Assembly (NCBI GenBank): GCA_022823665.1
Contig: JAJEHN010000036.1
Span: 62,001 to 126,000, forward strand
Reading direction: 5' to 3'
DNA: 64,000 nucleotides
DNA from: Thermoanaerobaculia bacterium
GTDB lineage: Bacteria > Acidobacteriota > Thermoanaerobaculia > Multivoradales > Multivoraceae
Shown here: positions 26,014 through 34,217 of the stretch, in pieces
How the letters are laid out: each line of letters begins with the position of its first letter
Position numbering within the stretch: the stretch's first letter is position 1
Notes under the pieces: model-generated
What the model was told of the DNA's origin: nothing
Databases searched by the model: none
Seen by the model: the letters and a program-made list of their open reading frames with translations, nothing else
Translations under genes and position numbers: made by a program

Positions 26014-29000
26014 CGACCCCGGAGGAAGAGATGGACGAACAGAGGACCGGTCTGCTCGCGGGGCCCGAGCAGCAGGAGGAGGCGCTGCAGGAGGCGGCGG
26101 CGCATGTCCCCGTCCACCCGCTCATCCGCTTCGCCGTCGAGCGGCGCGTGACGATGTTCATGGCCACTCTGGGCGTGTTGGTGCTCGGCTGGCTGTCGCT
26201 CACGCGCCTCCCGCTGGAGTTCCTGCCCCTGTTCCAGTCGTCCAACATCTCGGTCCGGGTGCCGTACCAGTCGTCTTCTCCGGAAGAGATCGCCCGGTCG
26301 ATCATCTGGCCGCTGGAGGACAGCCTGGGGACGATCAACGGCGTCCGGTTGCTCCGTTCCCGGGCAAGCGGGAGTTCCGCCTCGGTGGACATCGAGTTCC
26401 AGGACGGGACGGACATGGAGCTGGCGGCCGTCGACGTCCGCGACCGGATCGACCGGGTACGCAACGAACTGCCGAGCGACGTGGAACAGATCTACGTCCG
26501 CCGTTTCGAGAGCACGGACATTCCCGTTCTCCGCAGCAGTCTCAGCGCGCCCTGGACCCAGGACGAGCTGAACGACTTCGTCGAGGACGTGCTTCTGCCC
26601 CGGATCGAGCGGCTGGAAGGCGTGGCGCAGGCGGAAGTCTGGGGCATGCTGAGCCGGGAGCTGCGGATCGAGCTGCTGCCCGACCGCATGGCCGCCCACG
26701 GCGTGGATGTCCGTGAGCTACGGCAGGTTCTGCAGAGCAACCACGTGAACGTCTCGGGCGGCTATCTGCGCGAAGGCAGCCGCCGCCTGCTGGTTCGCAC
26801 CATCGGCGAGTTCCAGACGCCGGACGAAATCCGCGATCTGCCGATCCGCGGCGACGGCCTCCGTGTGGGCGATGTCGCCGACGTGAAGTTCGGCTACCCC
26901 GACAAGTACGAGTACAGCTTCCTGAACGGGTCGGAGGCGATCAGCCTGAGCGTGAACAAGGCCTCCGACGCGAATCTGCTGGAGGTCGTCGGCCGGGTCA
27001 AGGCCGAACTCGAGGCCATCCAGCAGACGCCCGAGGGCGCGGGCCTCGAGTTCCGCCACTTCCACGACACGTCGGTCGACGTGCGTCAGGGCCTGACCGA
27101 GCTGGGCCGCAGCGGGCTGATCGGCGGCGGGCTGGCGATCGTCTTCATGTTCCTCTTCCTGCGCAAGTTCCGGACCACGCTGCTGGTGGCCCTGGCGGTG
27201 CCACTGTCGCTGGTCATGACCTTCGTGATGATGTACCTCGGCCGCCAGGCGGGCGTCACCGAGATCACACTGAACGTGATGAGCCTGATGGGGCTGATGC
27301 TGGCGATCGGGATGCTGCTCGACAACTCGATCGTGGTCATCGAGTCGATCTTCCGGCACCGCCAGGACCTCGGCGCCAGTGCGAAGTACGCCGCCCTGGG
27401 CGGCGCCAGCGACGTGGCCATGCCGATCATCTGCTCGACGATGACCACGATGTGCGTGTTCGTGCCGCTCATTTTCTTCGGCAGCGGCGGCGGCGGACCG
27501 GGTAGCTTCTCGCGCTTCATGGGGGACATCGGCACGACGGTCTGCGTCGTCATGCTCGGTTCCCTGGTCATCTCCCTGACCGTCGTGCCGATGATCGCGG
27601 CGATCCTGCTCCGGTCGGAGAGCAAGCGCCGGTTCAAGCTGCTCGACCGGATCAGCGACCTCTACGGGGCAACGCTGGGCTTCACGCTGCGCCACCGCTT
27701 CATCTTCACGATGGTCATCGGCGCGCTGCTCTACGGTTCGTGGGAGCTGTACAACAGCATCGAACGGAGCTTCAACCAGCCGTCCCAGGGCCGGGCGTTG
27801 ACCATCTTCGTCGAAACGCCGCGGCAGATGGGAATGGACGATCGCCGGGCTCTCTATGACGAGGTCTACGGGCTGCTCGACTCCAGGCGCGACGAGTGGG
27901 AGATCGCCGACATCGCGCACCAGGTCCGGCGAGGCGGCGGCCGCAGCCGGGGGTACGGCGGCGGCAACCGCTTCGAGGTCTATCTCAAGCCGGAGGAGGC
28001 TTCGGAGATGTCCACGGACGAGGTCACGGAGCTCATCCGGGAGGCGATGCCGCAGAAGGTCGGCGTTCTCTTCAAGCTCGCCCGGACCGAGTTCGGGCCT
28101 CCGGGTTCCGGGAGATCCGGGATGGACGTGGAACTGATCGGCGACGACATGGGCACCCTCGAACTCCTGGTGCCGCGGATCACCGACCGGCTGCGTCAGA
28201 TCCCCATTGTCGGCGATATCGACAACTCGTTCGAGAGCGGCGACGACGAGATCCGGGTTTCCGTGAACCGTGAACGCGCCCTCCAGGGCGGCCTGTCGAG
28301 TCAGGCCGTGGCGATGACGGTGAACGGTGCGCTGTCGAGCCGCTCGCTGGCGTACTTCAAGACCGCGGAGCGAGAAATCGGCATGGTCATGCAGTACCGG
28401 GAAGAGGACCGGGAGACGCTGGATCAGTTGAAGAAGATGCCCGTCCTCGTGTCGGACCCGAACGGCCAGAACCCGGACGAAGCGTCGGGAGCGGTCACCC
28501 TGCCGATCTCCAGCCTCGCCTCGTTCCGCATCCAGAGCGGACCGTCCGAGGTCGAGCGGGAGAATCGCCGCTCCAAGGTGGAGATCGACATCACGGCCGC
28601 GGGCGGTACCCCGGGCTTCATGCTCCGGCGGCCGGTCCAGATGGCGCTCGCGGACGTACCGCTCCCGCCTGGCTACGAGTGGTCGCTCGGCAGGAGATTC
28701 ATGGAGGCCGAGGAGGACGCGTCGCGCGCCGTCCTGGCGATGATTCTGGCCGTCGTGCTGATCTACATGATCATGGCGGCCCTGTTCGAGGACTTCCTCC
28801 AGCCGTTCACGATCATGCTGTCTATTCCCTTCGCCTTCATCGGCGTCGGCCTGATCATGTACCTGGCCGGCCAGCCGCGGTCCGACTCGTCGAACATGGG
28901 ACTCCTCATCCTGGCCGGAATCGTCGTGAACAACGCGATCGTCCTGATCGATCACATCAACCGGTTGCGCCGCGAAGGCATCGCCCGCGACAAGGCGATC

Positions 29001-29294
29001 GTCCTCGGCGGAAAGAACCGCCTGCGGCCCATCCTGATGACGGCCGTGACGACGATTCTCGGTCTGTCTCCCATGGTGGCCCCCTTCTTCCTGCCCCAGG
29101 TGTTCGGGCAGCCCGAGGGTCGGGCCGCCTTCTGGGCGCCCGTGGGCCTCGTCATCCTCGGCGGGCTCACAACCTCTACCTTCCTGACCCTGCTTGTGAT
29201 TCCGACGGTCTATTCCCTGGTCGACGACGTGAAGCTCTTCGTCCAGCTGGTTGTGCGGGCGGTCACGACCGTTCCGCGGAGAAAGATGGCATGA
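26010..29294 (+). CDS. RND efflux pump inner-membrane permease (first copy)
   Basis: 1094-residue proton-driven exporter of the AcrB superfamily. A Glu/Gln-rich cytoplasmic extension of about 35 residues comes first, then the first helix (TMFMATLGVLVLGWLSLTRLPLEFLP). A porter domain follows, then helices 2-6 with GLMLAIGMLLDNSIVVIESI (the helix-4 aspartate followed by Asn), a second porter domain and helices 8-12 (NMGLLILAGIVVNNAIVLIDHINRLR). The length is normal for the family. A Gly-rich loop with RRGGGRSRGYGGGNRF (about 640-655) is unusual. The gene is coupled by ATGA to both the CpxP-like gene and the adaptor gene. The drug, metal or lipid substrate is not determinable. Confidence 0.9.
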   Translation: MTTPEEEMDEQRTGLLAGPEQQEEALQEAAAHVPVHPLIRFAVERRVTMFMATLGVLVLGWLSLTRLPLEFLPLFQSSNISVRVPYQSSSPEEIARSIIWPLEDSLGTINGVRLLRSRASGSSASVDIEFQDGTDMELAAVDVRDRIDRVRNELPSDVEQIYVRRFESTDIPVLRSSLSAPWTQDELNDFVEDVLLPRIERLEGVAQAEVWGMLSRELRIELLPDRMAAHGVDVRELRQVLQSNHVNVSGGYLREGSRRLLVRTIGEFQTPDEIRDLPIRGDGLRVGDVADVKFGYPDKYEYSFLNGSEAISLSVNKASDANLLEVVGRVKAELEAIQQTPEGAGLEFRHFHDTSVDVRQGLTELGRSGLIGGGLAIVFMFLFLRKFRTTLLVALAVPLSLVMTFVMMYLGRQAGVTEITLNVMSLMGLMLAIGMLLDNSIVVIESIFRHRQDLGASAKYAALGGASDVAMPIICSTMTTMCVFVPLIFFGSGGGGPGSFSRFMGDIGTTVCVVMLGSLVISLTVVPMIAAILLRSESKRRFKLLDRISDLYGATLGFTLRHRFIFTMVIGALLYGSWELYNSIERSFNQPSQGRALTIFVETPRQMGMDDRRALYDEVYGLLDSRRDEWEIADIAHQVRRGGGRSRGYGGGNRFEVYLKPEEASEMSTDEVTELIREAMPQKVGVLFKLARTEFGPPGSGRSGMDVELIGDDMGTLELLVPRITDRLRQIPIVGDIDNSFESGDDEIRVSVNRERALQGGLSSQAVAMTVNGALSSRSLAYFKTAEREIGMVMQYREEDRETLDQLKKMPVLVSDPNGQNPDEASGAVTLPISSLASFRIQSGPSEVERENRRSKVEIDITAAGGTPGFMLRRPVQMALADVPLPPGYEWSLGRRFMEAEEDASRAVLAMILAVVLIYMIMAALFEDFLQPFTIMLSIPFAFIGVGLIMYLAGQPRSDSSNMGLLILAGIVVNNAIVLIDHINRLRREGIARDKAIVLGGKNRLRPILMTAVTTILGLSPMVAPFFLPQVFGQPEGRAAFWAPVGLVILGGLTTSTFLTLLVIPTVYSLVDDVKLFVQLVVRAVTTVPRRKMA

Positions 29295-30838
29295 AACTCA
29301 AGAGACGATTGGGCAAGGCGCGGTCGGCCGGCGCCCTTCTGTTGATGGCGGCCGTGGCCGCCGCGGGCATCGGCTGCGGGCAGTCCAACGCCGAAGCGGG
29401 CGGCGACAACCCCCGCGCCGGCCGGGGCGGACCCGGAGGCGGTCCCGGGGGCCGCGGCGGCGGACCGCCCGGCGGCTTTCCGGGGGGATTCCCTCCGGGC
29501 TTCGGAGGCGCCGCGCCCGCGGCCGTGATTCCGGTCGCGGTGACGAGCGTCATTCGACGCGACATCGCGGACTACCTGGAGACGAACGGTTCCCTCGAGG
29601 CCGAGAACGAGGTGGACATCGTGGCCCGGACGACCGGTCCGATCGTCGAACTGAACGTCGAGGAAGGCGACTTCGTGCGGGAAGGCCAGGTGCTGGCGCG
29701 CATCGACGCCGCGGAGATCGAGGCGCAGTTGGGTATCGCCCGGGTCAACCTGGCCGAGGCGGAACTGTCCTGGAACCGGGCCCAGTCGTCCTACCGCGAG
29801 GAAGTGATCAGCCAGGAGGCCTACGACCTCGCCAGGTCGACCTTCGAGAGCGCCGCCGCCCAGATCGTCGGCACCGAAATCCTGCTCGACTACACCGTGA
29901 TCCGGGCGCCGTTCGACGGCCTGATCATCGAGCGCGTGATCAAGAACGCGGAGCATGTCGCCACCAACGCGAGGCTCTTCCGGATCTCGGACTTCGACCC
30001 GCTGCTCTGCCCGATCCAGCTTCCCGAGAAGGACCTGCCGCGCCTCAAGCTGGGCCAGCCCGCCCACCTGACGGTCGAGGCCTACCCGGGAGCCCGTTTC
30101 CCGGCGCGCGTGCTGCGGATCAGCCCGGTCGTCGACGCGGCGACCGGCACGGTAAAGGTCACCCTCGAAGTGCAGGCCCAGGGCCGCCTGCGGCCAGGGA
30201 TGTTCGCCAGCGTGTTCGTCGAGACGGACGTTCACGAGAACGCCATCGTCGTACCGAAGCAGGCCCTGGTCCTGGAAAGCACCTCCGACATGGTGTATGT
30301 GGCGGAGGACGACGGCCAGGGCGGTACCGTCGCCCGGCGCCGCGAACTCCAACTGGGCTATGAGGAGAGCGACAGTCTGGAAGTCCTCTCCGGCCTCCGC
30401 GAGGGCGAGGATGTCGTGATCGTCGGGCAGGACGGCCTCTCCGACCAGACGCCGATTTCGGTCGACGAGCGGGAGGGGCCGGCGGCGGCGCCCACGATGT
30501 TCACTTCCATGCCGGCGGCCGGCGCCGAAGGTGCGGCCAGTCGGTCACCTGCCGCGGCTGGCGGCGCGGACGCCACCGGGCAGGCTGCGGCGGCGCTGCC
30601 CGGGCCGGGCGGCCCCGGAGGCTCTCGCGGCGGACCTCCCGGCGGTTTCGATCCCAGCCAGATGACGCCCGAACGAATGGAGATGATGCGCGCCCGCATG
30701 AAGGAACGGGGCATGAGCGACGAACAGATCGACCAGATGATGGAGCGCATCCGGAGCGGCCAGGGACCGCCGGGAAGGCCGCCTGGCGCTCCGGCCGGCA
30801 GGCAGCAGGGCGGACCGCCCGGACGGCCGCAGGGTTGA
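29291..30838 (+). CDS. RND periplasmic adaptor (HlyD/MFP family) lipoprotein with Gly/Pro- and Met-rich tails
   Basis: 515-residue membrane fusion protein linking RND pumps to an outer-membrane channel. The lipoprotein signal ends in AGIGC. A Gly/Pro-rich spacer (about 38-75) follows, then lipoyl halves (EVDIVARTTGPIVELNVEEGDFVREGQVLARID and DYTVIRAPFDGLIIERV) around a short helical hairpin, then beta-barrel and membrane-proximal domains up to GQDGLSDQTPISVDE. A C-terminal tail of about 110 residues follows, including a helix with eight Met in about thirty residues (MTPERMEMMRARMKERGMSD) and a Gly/Pro/Gln end. Such tails are absent from standard adaptors. It probably serves both flanking pumps. 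No outer-membrane factor gene is nearby. Confidence 0.85.
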   Translation: MKLKRRLGKARSAGALLLMAAVAAAGIGCGQSNAEAGGDNPRAGRGGPGGGPGGRGGGPPGGFPGGFPPGFGGAAPAAVIPVAVTSVIRRDIADYLETNGSLEAENEVDIVARTTGPIVELNVEEGDFVREGQVLARIDAAEIEAQLGIARVNLAEAELSWNRAQSSYREEVISQEAYDLARSTFESAAAQIVGTEILLDYTVIRAPFDGLIIERVIKNAEHVATNARLFRISDFDPLLCPIQLPEKDLPRLKLGQPAHLTVEAYPGARFPARVLRISPVVDAATGTVKVTLEVQAQGRLRPGMFASVFVETDVHENAIVVPKQALVLESTSDMVYVAEDDGQGGTVARRRELQLGYEESDSLEVLSGLREGEDVVIVGQDGLSDQTPISVDEREGPAAAPTMFTSMPAAGAEGAASRSPAAAGGADATGQAAAALPGPGGPGGSRGGPPGGFDPSQMTPERMEMMRARMKERGMSDEQIDQMMERIRSGQGPPGRPPGAPAGRQQGGPPGRPQG

Positions 30839-30872
30839 CCGGGACCCGGGGCGCCTGACCAGGTAACGCGAC

Positions 30873-33800
30873 ATGCGGGTTGTTTCCTTCGCCACCCGGC
30901 GACCGGTCACCGTGTTCATCTTCGCCCTGGCGGCGGTGGTGTTCGGCGGCGTCGCCTTCCGCGATCTGGCGGTCGACCTGCTGCCGGACATCACCTACCC
31001 GTCGCTGACCGTCCAGACGGGGTACGAAGGCGCGGCGCCGGTCGAGATGGAGACCCTGATCACGCGGCCGGTCGAGGACGCGGTCGGCGTGGTCAACGGG
31101 GTCAACCGGGTCATCTCCAGTTCCCGGGCGGACATCAGCGAGGTCACCCTGGAGTTCTCCTGGGGCACGAACATGGACTTCGCGTCGCTCGACGTGAGGG
31201 AGCGTCTCGATCAGGTGCGGTTGCCGATCGCGGCCGACCGGCCGGTCCTCCTGCGCTACGACCCGTCGCTCGACCCCATCCTGCGGATGGGGCTCGCCGG
31301 CGGCGGCAGCGACCTGATCGCATTGCGCCTGCTGGCTGAGGAGGATCTGAAGCGGAAGCTGGAGCGTCTGGAAGGCGTGGCGGCCGTCGTCGTCAGCGGC
31401 GGGCTGGAGGAGGAGATCCAGGTCGAGATCGACGAGCGGCGCCTGACGAGTCTCGGACTGACGATGAACCAGGTGATGAACCGACTGGCGCAGGAGAACG
31501 TGAACCTCACGGGCGGCCGGCTGCGCGACGGCCAGACCGACTACCTGGTGCGAACGATCAATGAACTGCTGCGTCCGGAGGAGATGCGGGAGATCGTGAT
31601 CGACCGCTCCCAGGGCGCGATCGTGCGCCTCGAGGACGTCGCCCGCGTCTACCAGGGCGCCAGGGAGCGCGAGGTGATCACCAGGATCGACGGCAACGAG
31701 GCCGTGGAGATCGCGGTCTACAAGGAGGGCGGCACGAACACGGTGACCGTCGCATCCGCCGTCCTCGAGCGGGTAGAGGGGCTCGTGGAGGAGATCAAGC
31801 AGATCGATCCCCAGCTCGACCTGAGCGTTCTCACCGACCAGTCGCGCTACATCCGCGACTCCGTGTCGGCCGTGATCGAGACGGCGCTGATCGGCGGCTC
31901 GCTGGCGATCGTCGTCCTGTTCCTGTTCCTGCGCAGCGCGCCGAAGACTCTGATCATCGGGATCTCGATCCCGGTCTCGGTCGTGGCGACCTTCTTCCTG
32001 ATGTACGTCGCCGGCGTGTCGCTCAACATCATGTCGCTGGGCGGCATCACCCTGGGAATCGGCCTCCTGCTGGACAACTCGATCGTCGTCCTGGAGGCGA
32101 TCCAGCGCCGGCGGGACCAGGGCCTGGGGGTCGTCGAGGCGGCCCGGGACGGCGCCTCCGAGGTCGGCCGGGCGGTGATCGCGAGCACGATCACGACCGT
32201 CTGCGTGTTCGTGCCGATCGTCTTCGTCGAGGGCGTCGCGGGCCAGATGTTCGGCGATCAGGCCCTGACCGTGACCTTCTCCCTGCTGGTGTCGCTCGGG
32301 GTCGCGCTGACCGTGATCCCGATGCTCGCGTCGCGGAGGTTCTTCGCCGCCGGAGACCCGGTCGAGGCGGTCCGGAGCGCGGGGCGTTCCAATCCCGTGA
32401 CCCGTGCCCTTTCTGCCTTCTTCAACGCGATTGGCGTCGGCATCGCCCTGGTCGTCAAGCACGTGTTTCGCGCCGTCGCCACGGTCATGTCCGTGCTGTT
32501 GCGGCCGGTGCTTGCCGCCTTCGACGCGCTGCTCCGAGGCATCACGGCGGTCTACGCCCGCGTCCTTCGCGGCGCCCTTCGCCACCCCGCTCTGGTCGTC
32601 CTGGTGGCGGTCGTGCTGCTCGCGGGGAGCGTCCAGCTCGTGGGCTCGCTGGGCAGCGAACTCGTGCCGGAGCTGATCCAGGGCGAGTTCTACGTCGACG
32701 CCGAACTGGCGCCCGGGAGCCGGTTGGAGGTTACCGACCGGCGGCTGGCGTTGATCGATGAATGGGTGCGCGACTTCCGCGAGGAGTTCGGCGTGGAGTC
32801 GGTCTACACCGTGGTCGGCACCTCGAACGAACAGGGAGGCGCGGCCGGCGAGAGACGCGAGAACATCGGCCAGGTCAACGTGCGGATGGAACCGCCGATC
32901 GATGCCGAGCGGGAAGAGTTCGTGATGAGCCGGATCCGGGCCCTGATCGACGCGGAGAACGCGTCCTTCGCCGGCCAGACGCCGCCCGTCCCGGGGGCGG
33001 CGTCGGTTCCGGTCGGGACCGCCGGGGCCGGACCGCTGCTCGGGGACGATTCCCTGAAGTACCGCTTCGGCCGTCCGACCTACTTCAGCTTCAGGAGCCC
33101 GGTCGAGGTGCAGATCCGCGGCCACAACCTGGCGCTGCTGGAGGTCCTTGCCGACCAGGTGGCAGCCCGGATGCGCGAGGTCGAAGGGCTGGTCGACGTG
33201 AAGTCATCCACCGAGGGCGGCAATCCGGAACTGCAGATCATCTTCGACCGGGAGCGGCTGTCGACGCTGAACTACACCGTCGCCGAACTCGGCGCCGTGA
33301 TCCGCTCCAAGGTCCAGGGCGACATCGCGACGGACATCGTCCGGGAGGACCGGAACATCGAGGTCCGGATGCGGGCCGACGAGGGCTACCGCGACTCGGT
33401 CCGCGATCTCCGCAACCTGAACATCCGCCAGAGCGGCGCCACGCCACTGCCTCTTTCGGCGGTGGCGGAAGTGATCGAGACGGAAGGGCCGGCCGAGATT
33501 CGCCGCAGCGACGGCGGCCGGGTGGCGCTGATCGAGGCGAACATCGTCGGCCGCGACCTGGGCAGCGTCTCCGACGACATTCAGGCCATCCTGGACTCGA
33601 CCCGGTTCCCGGTCGGCTTCGACTACTCGGTCGGCGGTCAGCGCCAGGAAATGGAGCGCTCGTTCGACAGCATGCGACTGGCGATCCTGCTGGCCGTGTT
33701 CATGGTCTACCTGGTCATGGCGTCCCAGTTCGAGTCGTTGCTTCACCCCTTCGTCATCCTCTTCGCGGTGCCGTTCTCGATCATCGGCGCGATCGGCATC

Positions 33801-34193
33801 CTCTATCTGACCCGGACTCCCGTCAGCATCGTCGTCCTGATCGGCGGCATCCTGCTCGCCGGCATCGTCGTGAACAACGCGATCATCCTGATCGACTACA
33901 CGAATCGTCTGCGACGCGCCGGCAAGGCCAGGGTGGACGCCTTGCGCGAGGCATGCCTGGTCCGCCTGCGGCCGATCCTGATGACGACCTCGACCACCGT
34001 CCTGGGCCTGCTGCCGATGGCCCTTGGCCTGGGCGAGGGGGCGGAGCTCCGGACGCCGATGGCGCTGACCGTCGTGGGCGGGCTGCTGACCTCGACCTTG
34101 CTGACCCTGATCGTGATCCCGGCCCTGTACCTGCTGCTGGACTTCCACAGGCACGACGCCGACCCCGAGGCCGTCGCCGAAGCGGCTACGTAG
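30873..34193 (+). CDS. RND efflux pump inner-membrane permease (second copy)
   Basis: 1106-residue AcrB-superfamily exporter. It starts directly with the first helix (PVTVFIFALAAVVFGGVAFRDLAVDLLPDITYP). It shows helix 4 with GGITLGIGLLLDNSIVVLEAI and the C-terminal bundle IGGILLAGIVVNNAIILIDYTNRLRRAGKARVDALREA. The two porter domains have normal lengths, although the middle contains an extra hydrophobic and charged stretch (about 490-590) between helix 6 and the second half. It lies 34 nt downstream of the adaptor and is likely in the same operon. Two dissimilar RND permeases sharing one adaptor suggest either a heteromeric pump, as in MdtBC, or two substrates. Confidence 0.9.
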   Translation: MRVVSFATRRPVTVFIFALAAVVFGGVAFRDLAVDLLPDITYPSLTVQTGYEGAAPVEMETLITRPVEDAVGVVNGVNRVISSSRADISEVTLEFSWGTNMDFASLDVRERLDQVRLPIAADRPVLLRYDPSLDPILRMGLAGGGSDLIALRLLAEEDLKRKLERLEGVAAVVVSGGLEEEIQVEIDERRLTSLGLTMNQVMNRLAQENVNLTGGRLRDGQTDYLVRTINELLRPEEMREIVIDRSQGAIVRLEDVARVYQGAREREVITRIDGNEAVEIAVYKEGGTNTVTVASAVLERVEGLVEEIKQIDPQLDLSVLTDQSRYIRDSVSAVIETALIGGSLAIVVLFLFLRSAPKTLIIGISIPVSVVATFFLMYVAGVSLNIMSLGGITLGIGLLLDNSIVVLEAIQRRRDQGLGVVEAARDGASEVGRAVIASTITTVCVFVPIVFVEGVAGQMFGDQALTVTFSLLVSLGVALTVIPMLASRRFFAAGDPVEAVRSAGRSNPVTRALSAFFNAIGVGIALVVKHVFRAVATVMSVLLRPVLAAFDALLRGITAVYARVLRGALRHPALVVLVAVVLLAGSVQLVGSLGSELVPELIQGEFYVDAELAPGSRLEVTDRRLALIDEWVRDFREEFGVESVYTVVGTSNEQGGAAGERRENIGQVNVRMEPPIDAEREEFVMSRIRALIDAENASFAGQTPPVPGAASVPVGTAGAGPLLGDDSLKYRFGRPTYFSFRSPVEVQIRGHNLALLEVLADQVAARMREVEGLVDVKSSTEGGNPELQIIFDRERLSTLNYTVAELGAVIRSKVQGDIATDIVREDRNIEVRMRADEGYRDSVRDLRNLNIRQSGATPLPLSAVAEVIETEGPAEIRRSDGGRVALIEANIVGRDLGSVSDDIQAILDSTRFPVGFDYSVGGQRQEMERSFDSMRLAILLAVFMVYLVMASQFESLLHPFVILFAVPFSIIGAIGILYLTRTPVSIVVLIGGILLAGIVVNNAIILIDYTNRLRRAGKARVDALREACLVRLRPILMTTSTTVLGLLPMALGLGEGAELRTPMALTVVGGLLTSTLLTLIVIPALYLLLDFHRHDADPEAVAEAAT

Positions 34194-34217
34194 GCCGTCC
34201 GCGGCAGGGGGAAGGCG

